Assembly (NCBI GenBank): GCA_949130485.1
Contig: OX422205.1
Span: forward strand, 4,260,415 to 4,324,414
Length of the DNA stretch: 64,000 nt
Direction: 5' to 3'
DNA from: Agelas oroides
Lineage: Eukaryota > Porifera > Demospongiae > Agelasida > Agelasidae
Below are positions 34,501-42,337 of the stretch, piece after piece. A model generated the notes under the pieces. The model saw only the letters and a program-made list of their open reading frames with translations. It made no database searches and was not told the DNA's origin. The translations under genes were made by a program, and so were the position numbers. Each line of letters begins with the position of its first letter. Position 1 is the stretch's first letter.

Positions 34501-35650
34501 AGTTTGCTGTAAACGTGACATGGGCCCTCTTTCGTGGTTAAATGCAGAACACTCGAAAGAGCTCCCACCCCCCTCTTTGGCAGACTTGTAAGGTGCTCCG
34601 CCCATGGGCGCTCTTTTGCGAGACTACGGTACATGTATACATTATACCTAAGATGGGTTTGATTCATAGTCTTGTACTTCAGACTGAGATTTTTGTCATC
34701 TGGGTACAGGAACAATCCAGAGGTTCCTCCTAATATAGCTGAAAAGTGCACAAAATAGGGCCACTTCAGGTAGGTACACACATGCCCCAAGATTATATAA
34801 TTATCACCATAGTACGAAGCTATACCGGAAAATATCACGAGTTTGTTGCCGTCTGTATTGTTACGAGTGCGCAGCACGAGTAACAATGCCAACGGCAACA
34901 AACGAGTGATGTTTTTTTCCGGTATAGCTTGGTACTATGGTGATAATGATTTTATCATACGAACCTTCGATTTCATTGCACGTTCAGACGAAGTGCATAT
35001 GACTTGTAGTACCTGATACGGATTCTCGCATGACTTGTGGTACCTGATATGGATTCTCACGTGACTTGTAGTACTGATACGGATTGTCGCGTGACTTGTA
35101 GTAAAAAATACAGCTTTTTATAAACTGCGTGCAGCTGCAAGGCTTCCCCATTGACTCCCATACATTAGCGTGAGTTAGACGTATGATAAATGTGGTTATC
35201 ACAATCAATGACATGTAAATCTGTCTAAATCACCTGTTCAAGTGACAGGCAGACACAACTGATTGTTTAATTCTGCTTTGCTCTCACTGGTGCAGCAGAC
35301 CAAGATTGCCCATTACATAAAAACCAATGAGCTAGGGATGAATTTCTACTTGCATGTAAAACTTTCTATACCAGCTACATTTTGAGGGCAACAACTAATC
35401 ACAATGTGGTATATGATGCGTACATCATGCACTCTATACTCCACGCTACACCCACACTCACACACCCACATGCAGGAAGGGTGACAGAGTCCTTGTGAAC
35501 TCACAAGGGGGCCACATTTTGCGGACCAAGCCAGCAACAACCAATGAAGGGGGGATTGCCGTGGGGGCAGCATCACTTGATTCCCCAGATCTCATACCAG
35601 CTAAGGAGTTTATCAGACTCTTCTGTACCGGAAAGGACTCACAGGCGTAG
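1583..35650 (+). CDS. GSS: Glutathione synthetase, 5'-truncated, 7 exons visible
   Basis: ATP-dependent cytosolic enzyme that joins gamma-glutamylcysteine and glycine to make glutathione. Exons read in the window: 1583-1663, 4939-5008, 11695-11816, 15738-15807, 19132-19213, 22672-22864 and 35476-35650 (stop TAG). All have GT-AG boundaries and phases agree at every junction. Recognisable eukaryotic GSS blocks occur in order: [42 protein letters not shown] (ATP-site lysine region), [17 protein letters not shown] joined to NNLYGEE (glycine-rich ATP loop), [25 protein letters not shown], and the C-terminal loop [14 protein letters not shown] that closes the active site. About 230 C-terminal residues are present; the first ~190, with the gamma-glutamylcysteine-contacting part, lie beyond the left edge. 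The C-terminus extends roughly 20 residues past the usual end. Introns are 3.3, 6.7, 3.9, 3.3, 3.5 and 12.6 kb. Identity is firm; the last exon rests on the loop match and phase. Confidence 0.93.
3491..3835. mobile_element. Fold-back element, TCACCATAGTAC family, copy 1
   Basis: 3491-3640 is an imperfect palindrome: TCACCATAGTACAAAGCTAT at the left and its inverse ending ACTATGGTGA at the right, with internal CACGAGTTTGTTGCCG/CAGCAACAAATGAGTG arms. The tail to ~3835 (GATTTTATCATATGAACC ... AGCTGCAAGGCTTCCCCATT) is shared with 34801-35183. Confidence 0.75.
4046..4356. mobile_element. Inverted-repeat element (MITE-like)
   Basis: TIRs of ~65-70 bp: TCGTCCCCAG...AGTCTGGTGAACCAAGTTGA then ATTTCTTGGGCT at the left; AGCCCAAGAAATTCGACTTT then GTTCACCAGACC...CTGGGCACGAGA at the right. 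The outer end resembles the CTCGTTCCCAG termini of the larger family. Nothing coding inside. Confidence 0.65.
6186..6830. repeat. 66-71-bp satellite array, about 10 units
   Basis: Unit: AATGAGCCTCAGTATGAGGC, TACCCCATGCTTAGTCTCAT, TCCCAGACC and GTGTGAGAGG(AGG)G. Units differ mainly by presence of an AGG triplet and an A/G change (GACCATG/GACCGTG). Each unit carries the TCTCATTCCCAG motif seen at MITE ends nearby. Confidence 0.95.
7488..7882. mobile_element. CCTCGTTCCCAG-ended element
   Basis: TIR GCCTCGTTCCCAGGCCCCGC at the left and GCGGGGCCTGGGAACGAGGC at the right, 395 bp, with the internal pair ATCTTTTTTCACGTGA / TCACGTGAGAAAAGAT. No ORF. Confidence 0.8.
11021..11272. mobile_element. Long palindromic fold-back (GTGGCAGTCC family), diverged copy
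   Basis: ATGTGTGGCTGCCCTGTGTA at the left, TTCTACACAGGACTGCCACA at the right; centre CATGCATCTAC next to GAGCCCCGCCCTTAA. Same family as 45716-45983 and 55217-55485. Confidence 0.7.
13029..13175. repeat. Polypurine tract (GGA/GAGGG)
   Basis: About 145 nt almost free of pyrimidines, with repeats of GGAGAGGGGGGAGGGGGAGG type. Frames on both strands are Pro/Ser- or Gly/Glu-rich artefacts. Confidence 0.9.
13733..14243. mobile_element. CCGTA-ended element (CCGTATAGC subtype)
   Basis: Left CCGTATAGCAGGTATTTTTC, right GAAAAATACCCGCTATACGG; subterminal AATTTTCGC/GCGAAAA repeats on both sides. TA follows the right end; the left TA is not intact. 511 bp, no ORF. Confidence 0.78.
16322..16460. repeat. 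Polypurine tract (GGGA/GAAG)
   Basis: About 135 nt of GGGAGGGAGG and GAAGG repeats with very few pyrimidines, in a GSS intron. Confidence 0.88.
16812..17569. mobile_element. CCGTA-ended element (CCGTAGTGTCCCG subtype) with HIRAN-like ORF
   Basis: TIR CCGTAGTGTCCCGTTAATAC followed by GCCCCCC at the left, GGGGGCG then TATTAGCGGGACACTACGG at the right, flanked by TA on both sides (810-811 and 570-571 of their thousands). 758 bp; contains the ORF at 16975-17319. Confidence 0.83.
16975..17319 (+). CDS. HIRAN-like small protein inside a TA-flanked DNA element
   Basis: 114-residue ORF from ATG 16975. [20 protein letters not shown] followed by [12 protein letters not shown] and VPCVYIF resembles the HIRAN domain (a DNA-end binding fold known from HLTF/Rad5-type helicases and found stand-alone): an acidic/basic GEEL..RE..N..D..A core followed by G.vGh.PRE. 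It fills most of the element at 16812-17569 and lies in a GSS intron. No transposase motif is present, so the element is probably non-autonomous and mobilised in trans, or the HIRAN-like protein is itself part of an unfamiliar mobile system. The family call is by eye. Confidence 0.55.
   Translation: MATTFRIGSTVRGHHVYKAAWSPYIGEELPVQREVNNIHDDFAVAVLKNGNTVGHVPREISRVCWYFLYKSGSEMTCIVNGDKRRSEVDGKGLVVPCVYIFRGKQKHQTDKPVC
18371..18488. repeat. 11-bp minisatellite
   Basis: About 11 copies of GGC(A/G)TTCAAAT. Because 11 is not a multiple of three it opens all forward frames as [11 protein letters not shown]-type peptides, which are not genes. Confidence 0.95.
18946..19130. repeat. Polypyrimidine tract abutting a GSS exon
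   Basis: About 180 nt of (CCTT)/(CCCT) repeats with a higher-order CTCCTCCCCTCCCTCCTTCC period, running straight into CTGTAG and the exon at 19132. Confidence 0.9.
19573..19874. mobile_element. CCTCGTTCCCAG-ended element
   Basis: CTCATTCCCAGGCCTGC at the left, GGCCTGGGAACGAGGCTA at the right. No coding capacity seen. Confidence 0.65.
20230..20650. mobile_element. Inverted-repeat element
   Basis: Left CAGAGGAGGTCCGACACT and right GTGTTGGACCTCCTCTGATC are inverted copies about 400 bp apart, each adjoining a CACGTGAC. The 142-codon frame inside has no recognisable content. Confidence 0.45.
22029..22206. repeat. Higher-order minisatellite (~24-bp units in ~73-bp blocks)
   Basis: Alternates GGGTGGGGCATTTATGGCTT, GGGTGGGACATTTATGGCTT and TTGGTGGGGCAGTTGAAGGG; the three-unit block recurs 2.3 times. 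Confidence 0.9.
22545..22666. repeat. (CA)n tract at a GSS acceptor
   Basis: About 120 bp of CA repeats with a few interruptions, followed at once by CTGCAG and the exon at 22672. Confidence 0.97.
23151..23754. mobile_element. CCTCGTTCCCAG-ended element, 604 bp
   Basis: CCTCGTTCCCAGGCTCTCCC at the left; GGGAGAGCCTGGAAATGATGC at the right. Second inner pair GGTATCAATTCGCATGTGAT / ATCATGTGCGAATCGATACC. No ORF. Confidence 0.75.
23936..24130. mobile_element. Terminal fragment of the 34155-34629 element family
   Basis: GAGCACCCACCCCC, CCTGTATAGGTCAAAGTTTA and ATGTTATACATTGCCAAAGG parallel 34170-34335. Only one end is recognisable. The frame through it superficially continues the GSS exon ending at 22864, but it is repeat sequence. 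Confidence 0.55.
24848..25106. mobile_element. CCGTA-ended element (CCGTATAGC subtype), short copy
   Basis: CCGTATAGCGGGTTATTTCC at the left, ATAACCCGCTATACAG at the right, TA on both sides. 259 bp; a deletion-derived relative of 13733-14243. Confidence 0.72.
25508..26318. mobile_element. Inverted-repeat element between ~35-bp direct repeats
   Basis: GTCAATAATCACTGGACTGG ... and its inverse CCAGTCCAGTGATTATTGAC bound ~730 bp; the arms repeat GGAATGGACCA-type units. Outside them, ACCACTTTGCACTAGCATCT AGAACAATTGACCA occurs as a direct repeat at 25508-25541 and 26285-26318. Confidence 0.6.
26808..27313. mobile_element. TTAA-flanked element
   Basis: TTAA at 26804-26807 and 27314-27317; ends CCCTTTAAATGC and (inverted) CCGTTTAACAGC. 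TTAA target use and CCC ends are typical of piggyBac-type elements; no transposase frame is apparent. 506 bp. Confidence 0.5.
27852..28080. repeat. G-run minisatellite, four units
   Basis: Each ~55-60-bp unit is a G run of 10-20, then TTCACAGGCAAACAACGAGC, TTGCCTTTGCATTATATGTT and GAG. The G runs differ in length from copy to copy. The invariant part is nearly identical in all four. Confidence 0.93.
28226..28347. mobile_element. Fold-back element, TCACCATAGTAC family, diverged copy 3
   Basis: TATCACCATGGCACAAAGCT through ACAAGTTTGTTACCATCTGC and ending TGTGGTGGTGATTAT matches the palindromic part of the copies at 3491 and 34801 with many substitutions; the tail is absent. Confidence 0.55.
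28866..29107. mobile_element. CTATAGATGG-ended element, copy 1
   Basis: ACCATAGATGGTTTACAAAT at the left, GAAACCATCTATAG at the right. The interior is strongly similar to 46484-46700 in reverse orientation (CTTCACTTCCGG, AAGAAGCTGCTTCTCTCAA, CTGCCTCTTGATCG). Confidence 0.65.
30408..30825. repeat. ~150-bp tandem repeat, three copies
   Basis: Units start near 30408, 30555 and 30709 with AATGCATACCCTTAATATAC and contain TTTCTGCCCACTCATTGAGG and AACTGACATCATATCTTGTT. The copies adjoin a short CCTCATTCCCAGGCC/GGCCTGGGAACGAG hairpin at 30363-30407. Confidence 0.9.
32136..32207 (-). tRNA. tRNA-like sequence, possible Thr(AGT) anticodon, or tRNA-derived repeat
   Basis: On the minus strand an A-box-like TGGCTTAATGG and a good B box GGGTTCGAATCCC sit at tRNA spacing. 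A 5-bp anticodon stem (TCTGA/TCAGA) closes the loop CTAGTAT, which would give anticodon AGT, and the T stem pairs. The acceptor stem pairs poorly at exact tRNA spacing (better if shifted by a few bases), so I favour a degenerate tRNA copy or SINE head over a working gene. It is within a GSS intron. Confidence 0.45.
34155..34629. mobile_element. CCGTA-ended element (CCGTAGTCTC subtype)
   Basis: CCGTAGTCTCACAAAAGAGC at the left and GCTCTTTTGCGAGACTACGG at the right, TA on both sides. The interior has a 90-codon minus-strand frame without recognised content, whose 3' part (TACACAAAGCAACCTTGTAA) is shared with ~48500. Confidence 0.78.
34801..35183. mobile_element. Fold-back element, TCACCATAGTAC family, copy 2
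   Basis: The palindrome at 34801-34947 has longer, cleaner arms than copy 1 (GCTATACCGGAAAA against TTCCGGTATAGC). In the tail a ~32-bp unit (GTGACTTGTAGTACTGATAC core) is tandemly repeated about 3.5 times at 34985-35105; copy 1 has about 1.5. Confidence 0.75.
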
Positions 35651-38281
35651 CCAATTCTTATTTTTAATATGGTGTGAACGTACATGAAAGTTTCTGGTTT
35701 GGCAATGACCACCATTCCAATCTTCTTTTTCATAGGTAATGTTATATTTATTGTGTCAATAAGGAATACAAGATTGCTTATTAAGTTATTTTGTAACAAA
35801 ACACACTAAGGGTAGTGCCATGTACACTAAGCTCTACAAAACCTTGAGCTATCTAAGCTTAACAATTGGCTCTAGTCTTGTTCCATGCCAATCTATTGTG
35901 GTCTCATTCCGAGGATCTGGACACACAGAATGTCATCAGTGATCATTCCCAGACTACTGAGGGTCTGTGCATGTGACCAGTCAGAATGTCATCAGTGGTG
36001 TTGCCTAGGATTTCAGATAACAATATTCCCAAAAGGTACATGTTCCCACATTGGCTACAGCTGACATCTTGCAAGAGCAAGTACTGGGAAGGGAACTTGC
36101 TTTCAGGAAGGATTCAATTGCATATCAGATTTCAGAGCACAACTATCTACAGCTAGATATGACCATAGCACTGAGAACGCCCTGCGTGCCGGAAGGGAAA
36201 TGAAACGGAGTGCAGTCTCGTGAGCCCCGCCCCTAGATCATGTCACGCGCACGAATTTATTTAGTTGTCACTCAAGTATTTGGTGTTTGTTATAGTGGAT
36301 GTTACTAGTGTTGACTACTGGCTGCAAAGTGAGTGCTCATGTGTATAACCTTATATATATATGCCAATATGCAATATTAAACTCTACTATGGTGGGTGGG
36401 GCTAGCTCAGTTTTACCGGGCCTGACTCTTTCTCGATGGGAAGAACTGGACCTTGGTACGAAGCTACATCATCGGGGCGATCATAAACGAGCATTATCCT
36501 CCTCGGAATCTATTGAGCTGCTTGTTTTCATGTTAAAAAAATCAGTTCCAATACAAATTGACGGCACCAATACAAGCCAAAGCACCTTATGGGGTTGCCT
36601 TCTGTCCGCTCGTGCTATATACAAAAATAAATTCTGGTTCAGAAGCAACTGCGTAACTACCTGCATGTTGCAATCCCCAGGCGGACCAGCATAAGCCAAA
36701 CCCAGGCCATATGGAAGGAGAAGGGCGCAACGGAGTGCATCTCGTGAGCCCCGCCCCCAGATCACGCGAATTTAATGGTCTGGCTGTCACTCAAGTATTT
36801 GGTGTTTGTTATATACAGTAGCTGGATGGCTGTTAACTACTGGCTGCAAAGTGAGTGCTCATGTGCATAAGCTTACATGCCAATATGCAATAACTATGGT
36901 GGGTGGGGCTAGCTCAGTTGTAACCGGCACATCATTGTACCCGGGCCTGACTCGTTCTTGGTGGGAAGAACTGGACCTTGGTACAAAGCTACATCATCTG
37001 GGTGATCATAAACGAGCAGTATCCTAAAAGGTCTGGGAACCAAACTAGATTTTACCAAAGCTGCAAGACAAATCCAGAATGAGAAGCCTGGGTTTGAGGC
37101 TAAATATGAGCTGCATTGGCGAATGCTAGGATTGCAACTAATTCGTTGGCCTGTTGCTTAGCAACTTACAACTACACCCATTATCAACTCCATCTGGGTA
37201 CCCATTCTAATTCTTATTCACTGGCAAAGTTTTGGTTGCTAAGCAACAGGTGAACAAGTAACTATAAGCTACTAACTCCGAGTGGAAAGGATCCTATGAC
37301 CTTGGCGCCTGGTGTGTGACCGTATATATTTGTGTCATTGTTAGATTTCATAGTACTCTTGGTGCCACTGATCAGGTGCTATCTAGAGATGAACAGTCTT
37401 CACTATGATTGTATTATTTGTTATTCACTGTGTATTTAACTGGGTTTCAGTATTGCATTCTTGGGTCACATGTTAACTGAACTGCATATGTATGTACAAA
37501 CTTGAGCTAGACTGCCTAGACTGTCAGATGACTGCACAATACCTTTAGAGTCAACAATCGACTTCCTGTGTTAGTAACAGTGGTACCAGCCATGTACCCA
37601 GGCTCATACCACACATGAGAAAGAGCCTGGAGGTCTGAGGCTACAGTGGCACAAGAACATTCACAATGTGAACACACACCAGGCTAAGCAAGTCATGGGA
37701 ACCCACTAGGTACAGATTGGTCTAGCTTTGCTGTTGCTGACAGAATTCCACTAGATAGTCATCCTGTGGACAAATAAGGGAAACTAGTGGAGTCTTGAAG
37801 ATGTGATGGCTATAGATCTTTTTACCAATTTTTCCATCTTGAACAGATGATTGCTACAGTGATGTTGTACACAATGTCTACTTGGATCAATGTTATGTGT
37901 AATCAGAATGTGGTGAAAGAAGTGCAAGTGACAAACAAACACTGATGTTAGAAGAACTGAGAATAAGGCTAAGTGTTGTGACATGACTCCACAGCATGCA
38001 CATGATGCATGGCACACATACAGCATTGATCCAAGCAGACATCATGTACAAACGAGGCTGTTCATCTTGGCTTTATATCCCCAAGCCGACACTCAGATTT
38101 CTCTCTATACAGGTCTGAAATGGCTGGTCAGAGAGACAATATAACTAGTATCATTCTAGGCCGCAAGCAACTTAGCGGGGAGAGCCTGGGAACAGAGGCT
38201 AGTATTTTTATCCACTGTATACACTTATTATACAGGATAAAGAGGACAGGTGCATGCTCAACTTGCTAGTTGAAGATTCAA
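35651..38281. other. Intergenic GSS to beta-helix gene
   Basis: 2.6 kb. Contains a dispersed duplication: ~36187-36500 and ~36722-37030 share GTGAGCCCCGCCCC, a CACTCAAGTATTTGGTGTTTG block and AAGAACTGGACCTTGGTAC, suggesting two copies of an element whose middles differ. Also CCTCGTTCCCAG-like ends near 37600 and 38175. No ORF of note. Confidence 0.6.
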
Positions 38282-41200
38282 ATGACAATGCTATCAAAAT
38301 TTTGCCAAGCAGCTTTCTCTCTTGCAATTATTATAATGGTTTACTCACCATACGGTGGTGTTGCAAAAACCATTGTGGTTTCAGAGCATGGAAGTAACTC
38401 ACATGAGTGCTGGGAGAATGAGACCACCAGCTGCTCCACACTTGACTTTGCTCTCGGTGGCCTAGAGACTGACACCACCATACAAGTCCACTACTCACAC
38501 AATTTCTCCAATGTTACGTATGCAAACATAACTGAGTACATGGAAAATGTAGCCATTGTTGGCATAAGCCAGCCAGTCATTTACTGCACACAAATTGGAG
38601 ATGGTATCGCATTCTCTAACATGAACAACCTCACAATTTCTGGTGTCAGCTGGAATGGCTGCAGCCACAATTCTCCAACAACAGCACACATCAAACCTCT
38701 TTTGAATCGGACATTCATCAGTGCCTACACTGCACTGTTTTTCTACAATATCTCAAGTCTAACAATTGAAAGATGCCAGTTTAGATCTAGTAGGGGATTG
38801 GGTGTTGCTCTATATGATGTGCAGGGAGTTGTGAACATACTTGAAACAGACTTTATTGAGAACACAGTTGCACCAGAGCTGCGGTGTATCAACACAGACC
38901 TAGACTCCAACATGACTTGTAGTCCTCATGGCGGTGGTCTTTACATAGAATTCACCAAAAATGGCTTCGGTGGTTCTTCCAATGAACTATCTGATATACA
39001 AGGCATAGTGGACAGCCATTATCTGGTTGATGGGTGTAGCTTTGAAGGGAACTTCAATCCACCAGCATTTACACATGCTGCTCTTGCAGTTGATGTCCCA
39101 CAAGGTTACTGGCCATTTGGAACAGGCGGAGGATTGTCAGTAGCAGTCAGAGGCAAAAGTCAGGGAAATATGATAACCATCCAAAACTGCACTCTCCTAA
39201 ACAACACTGCGACCTTTGGTGGAGGAATAAATATAGAGGTTCATGATCACTCTCTGAACAATACCTTCAGTATTACAAATGTCACCATAACTGGTAATGC
39301 AGCCACTTTGCATGCTTCAGGTGGCCTCAGGATCACAGAGCGTTCTTCTCATGGCAACAAATACAATCTGAACAACCAATTTCTCTTGAACCATGTTACA
39401 TTCTCAAATAACCGAGCAAAATGGGGAGGAGGGACTGGACTTGCCTTCACCAGGTCACACTCTTCCACTAATGAGAGCACGTTGAACCGACAGACTTCAG
39501 TATCTTTCAACAGCTGTACCTGGATTTTCAATACTGCATTGTATGCTGGAGCTGCTACTTTCATTGCTAATTTGTATGCCAACAAGATTGATGTTGCTGT
39601 GAATGTTTCATTTAACAACTGTACATTTCAAGGGAATGAGATCCCATCACCATACAGTGCTGGCAGAAGTCAGCGATATGGCCAAGGCACCATCTACACC
39701 GTCGGCATCCCTCTTTTTTTCTCAGGTCAAACCATAGTTGATGAGAGTCTTGGTACAGCTTTGGTCATAAGTGCAGCTGTAGTTGAGTTTGCTGGACAAG
39801 TTGAGTTCACCAACGGCCAGTCTGCACAAGGTGGAGCCATCTATCTCTCAGATATTTCCTGGATTAACCTGCGTAAAGGGCTGAATATGAAATTCCAACA
39901 CAATGATGCTTTTGAGGCTGGTGGAGCAATCTACTATGTTTATGCACCTGCCAGGGCATTCAACATCTCCCAGGCCTGCTTTATTCAGTATTCTGACAAC
40001 CACACTCTTCCCCCAAGTGAGTGGGATGTTACAATTATATTCAATAACAACAAAGCACTTTACGGTGGCAATGCCATTCATGTGACTGATCCTCCTGGCT
40101 GTATTTGGCCAAATGGTGAATCTCTGTTTGATATATCTAAAACACACCCCTTCAACTTCACTCTAAACCGTGAGCATGTCCCCATTGTTGGAACTCCGAT
40201 CCACAACCTCACCTTAATGTCTCCTGTAAACGTAACAAAATCAGGGCATTACATCATAGAAATCATGCCAGGAGAAGAGCTGAAAATACCAGTGAATGTA
40301 CCCGACTTCTTCAATTCTTCAAGAGCAGTATCACCCTTAGATGTTAAATGCTTTAACTATACTTTGGTCCAAGAGAACATGTTCTTTGAGGACGCCTGTG
40401 GACCAGGTGGAAGCTTCAACTATTCTGGTCCTAATGTGTTTGTTGTCAACACCTCCATCAGTGGAATCCAACTTGGTGGGCCAATTAATTCCACAGACTT
40501 GATTTTAACTTTTAAAACTCTAGAAGTTCAGCCTATAATAACCTTCCTTAGAGTATTCATGAACGAGTGTAGATATGGTTTCTACTATGATGAGGCAAGT
40601 AAGTACTGTAGGTGTTATGACAGCCATTATGCGGTGAAATGTTACGATTTTGATGACTCCCGTATGCAAACTCCATGCATTCGCATTGGCTACTGGTATG
40701 GAGAAGTATACACTGGTAATTCGGGAGAAGGAGCCTGCACATTTGATAAATGCAAACCTAGCTGTCAAGAAAAGTGCCAAAACTTGGAAGGGTGGTGCAA
40801 ACTACCGGCTCACGATTACGACCTTTGTATTTTCAACCATGCAGGGCCACTCTGTGCTTTGTGCAAGAGTGGATATTCCTACAATTATGATGGTGTCTTT
40901 TGCGTTCCAGATGAAGACTGTAGCCCGTTAAATGCAGTTTTGGTTGTGTTTGTCATTGTTACTTTTTGGGTTCTACTCATTGTTGGGCTACTGGCCATAA
41001 TGAGAATGCATCTTCGCATTGGATCAGGATATGTCTACTGTTTTCTCTACTACTTTAGCATATTGCCTTTTATGGCTGGGAATAACCTCGACAATCATTC
41101 CTTTGATGTATTCGTGGGTCTCTTTTATAGCATTGTCAGGCTAGATCCAGAGTTCTTGTCCCAAATCAGCCTTTGCTTTATCAAGGGTATCACTGCTATT

Positions 41201-42337
41201 CAAATGAAGTTTTTCCAGTACTTCCACCCTCTGGTAGTCACGGTTACAATCTATTTGATCATCTTTCTGAGCCGAAGATGCCCCAGACTGTTTCGCTTTT
41301 CTGAGCAGTCACCTCTGCACGCCCTCTGCATCTTATTACTTCTATCTTACAATTCACTATTCCAAACATCACTATATCTGCTTGCTCCAGTAACTTTCCA
41401 TAATGCCTTTACCAGCATCCCACAACAGGTCTGGATTCAACCTAATACTCCGTACTTTGACCCCACACAACACCTACCATATGCACTGGTTGCCTTGTTG
41501 ATTGAATTGTTTCTTGTTGTTCCTTTCACTTTCATCATGCTCTTTGCTCCTTTCCTTTTGCGGTGGAGGAGAATGGCAAGATTTAAGCCAATTTGGGATG
41601 AATACCAGGCTTGCTACAGAGACAAATACCGATGGTTTGCTGGCTATTATCTGGTTTGCCGACACCTGATAGCCTTAGCTGCATTTGCTTCTCCATCAGA
41701 AGTCATCACCATCTTCTCACATCAGGTCCTAAGCATACTGATACTACTTATCCACGCTTATATTCAACCATACAGAGAGCGCTGGCTGAATATTTTAGAT
41801 ACAATTTTCCTCCTTGACTTGGTATTCCTATCCATTATTAATGGTAGCACAGCTGCTGAGGTATTTGCCAATTCTTTTCATCTCCAACTCGCAATCCGGT
41901 ACATTTTGATCCTGATACCTTGTCTTTACTTTACACTGGCTTGCATTGTTGTAGCTGGAATCAAGATAAAGGCCTGGTGTGACTCCAAGTCTAGAACAAC
42001 AGTTCCAATCGCCCAAGAAATTCCAGATACTACACATATGAATACCCCAACCTCTACATCCCTTATCGACTTAAATAGTGGTTCGTATTCGGCTTCTTTT
42101 AGTGGCCAGGAAGACAGGCCTCTTCTTGATGTTCCAACAACCAACTACAGCTCACAGGAACATGATGATCAGACTCCAGTACCAACTCCTAAAAGTTCTG
42201 CAATGTCATCTCCTTTCCTGAGCAAAGTTGCAGCTGGTGTGTCATCCTATTTACATTACTGGCGTACCACTTCCCTCGATACAAGACAACCAAATGCCCA
42301 GACCCATGATCAAGATTCAATGTCTTTTGACCGCTAG
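38282..42337 (+). CDS. Large beta-helix / Cys-rich / multi-pass membrane protein, single exon
   Basis: A 1351-residue ORF with no intron. I start it at ATG 38282 because the frame extends only to a TTG upstream; a hydrophobic signal peptide follows (SLAIIIMVYSPYG). Residues ~25-750 are rich in N-glycosylation sequons and carry repeated GG[AG]I/GGGL turns following F-x-x-N-like stretches (GGAIYLSD, GGAIYYVY, GGGLSVAV), the hallmark of right-handed parallel beta-helix proteins such as chlamydial Pmp adhesins. Residues ~760-880 form a Cys-rich module (CRCYDSHYAVKC, CKPSCQEKCQ, CALCKSGYSYNYDGVFC). From ~885 about eight hydrophobic segments follow to ~1230, including QPYRERWLNILDTIFLLDLV, then a Ser/Thr/Pro-rich cytoplasmic tail. 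Most likely a surface receptor or adhesion protein. No enzymatic motif seen. An upstream non-coding exon is possible: an acceptor-like TATACAG lies just before 38236. No ligand or named family is claimed. Confidence 0.85.
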   Translation: MTMLSKFCQAAFSLAIIIMVYSPYGGVAKTIVVSEHGSNSHECWENETTSCSTLDFALGGLETDTTIQVHYSHNFSNVTYANITEYMENVAIVGISQPVIYCTQIGDGIAFSNMNNLTISGVSWNGCSHNSPTTAHIKPLLNRTFISAYTALFFYNISSLTIERCQFRSSRGLGVALYDVQGVVNILETDFIENTVAPELRCINTDLDSNMTCSPHGGGLYIEFTKNGFGGSSNELSDIQGIVDSHYLVDGCSFEGNFNPPAFTHAALAVDVPQGYWPFGTGGGLSVAVRGKSQGNMITIQNCTLLNNTATFGGGINIEVHDHSLNNTFSITNVTITGNAATLHASGGLRITERSSHGNKYNLNNQFLLNHVTFSNNRAKWGGGTGLAFTRSHSSTNESTLNRQTSVSFNSCTWIFNTALYAGAATFIANLYANKIDVAVNVSFNNCTFQGNEIPSPYSAGRSQRYGQGTIYTVGIPLFFSGQTIVDESLGTALVISAAVVEFAGQVEFTNGQSAQGGAIYLSDISWINLRKGLNMKFQHNDAFEAGGAIYYVYAPARAFNISQACFIQYSDNHTLPPSEWDVTIIFNNNKALYGGNAIHVTDPPGCIWPNGESLFDISKTHPFNFTLNREHVPIVGTPIHNLTLMSPVNVTKSGHYIIEIMPGEELKIPVNVPDFFNSSRAVSPLDVKCFNYTLVQENMFFEDACGPGGSFNYSGPNVFVVNTSISGIQLGGPINSTDLILTFKTLEVQPIITFLRVFMNECRYGFYYDEASKYCRCYDSHYAVKCYDFDDSRMQTPCIRIGYWYGEVYTGNSGEGACTFDKCKPSCQEKCQNLEGWCKLPAHDYDLCIFNHAGPLCALCKSGYSYNYDGVFCVPDEDCSPLNAVLVVFVIVTFWVLLIVGLLAIMRMHLRIGSGYVYCFLYYFSILPFMAGNNLDNHSFDVFVGLFYSIVRLDPEFLSQISLCFIKGITAIQMKFFQYFHPLVVTVTIYLIIFLSRRCPRLFRFSEQSPLHALCILLLLSYNSLFQTSLYLLAPVTFHNAFTSIPQQVWIQPNTPYFDPTQHLPYALVALLIELFLVVPFTFIMLFAPFLLRWRRMARFKPIWDEYQACYRDKYRWFAGYYLVCRHLIALAAFASPSEVITIFSHQVLSILILLIHAYIQPYRERWLNILDTIFLLDLVFLSIINGSTAAEVFANSFHLQLAIRYILILIPCLYFTLACIVVAGIKIKAWCDSKSRTTVPIAQEIPDTTHMNTPTSTSLIDLNSGSYSASFSGQEDRPLLDVPTTNYSSQEHDDQTPVPTPKSSAMSSPFLSKVAAGVSSYLHYWRTTSLDTRQPNAQTHDQDSMSFDR

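Larger units (their letters stand above)
22865..35475 (+). other. 12.6-kb last GSS intron, repeat-filled
   Basis: Starts GTGAGT, ends CCACATGCAG after a CA-rich, pyrimidine-poor lead-in. Contains elements at 23151-23754, 24848-25106, 25508-26318, 26808-27313, 28226-28347, 28866-29107, 34155-34629 and 34801-35183, the G-run minisatellite (27852-28080), a 150-bp tandem repeat (30408-30825) and the tRNA-like sequence (32136-32207). I saw no convincing independent gene. Confidence 0.7.

Noticed and set aside
38270-38281. Start of the beta-helix ORF four codons earlier at TTG 38270
   Set aside because: A eukaryotic start at TTG is unlikely; ATG 38282 directly precedes the signal peptide.
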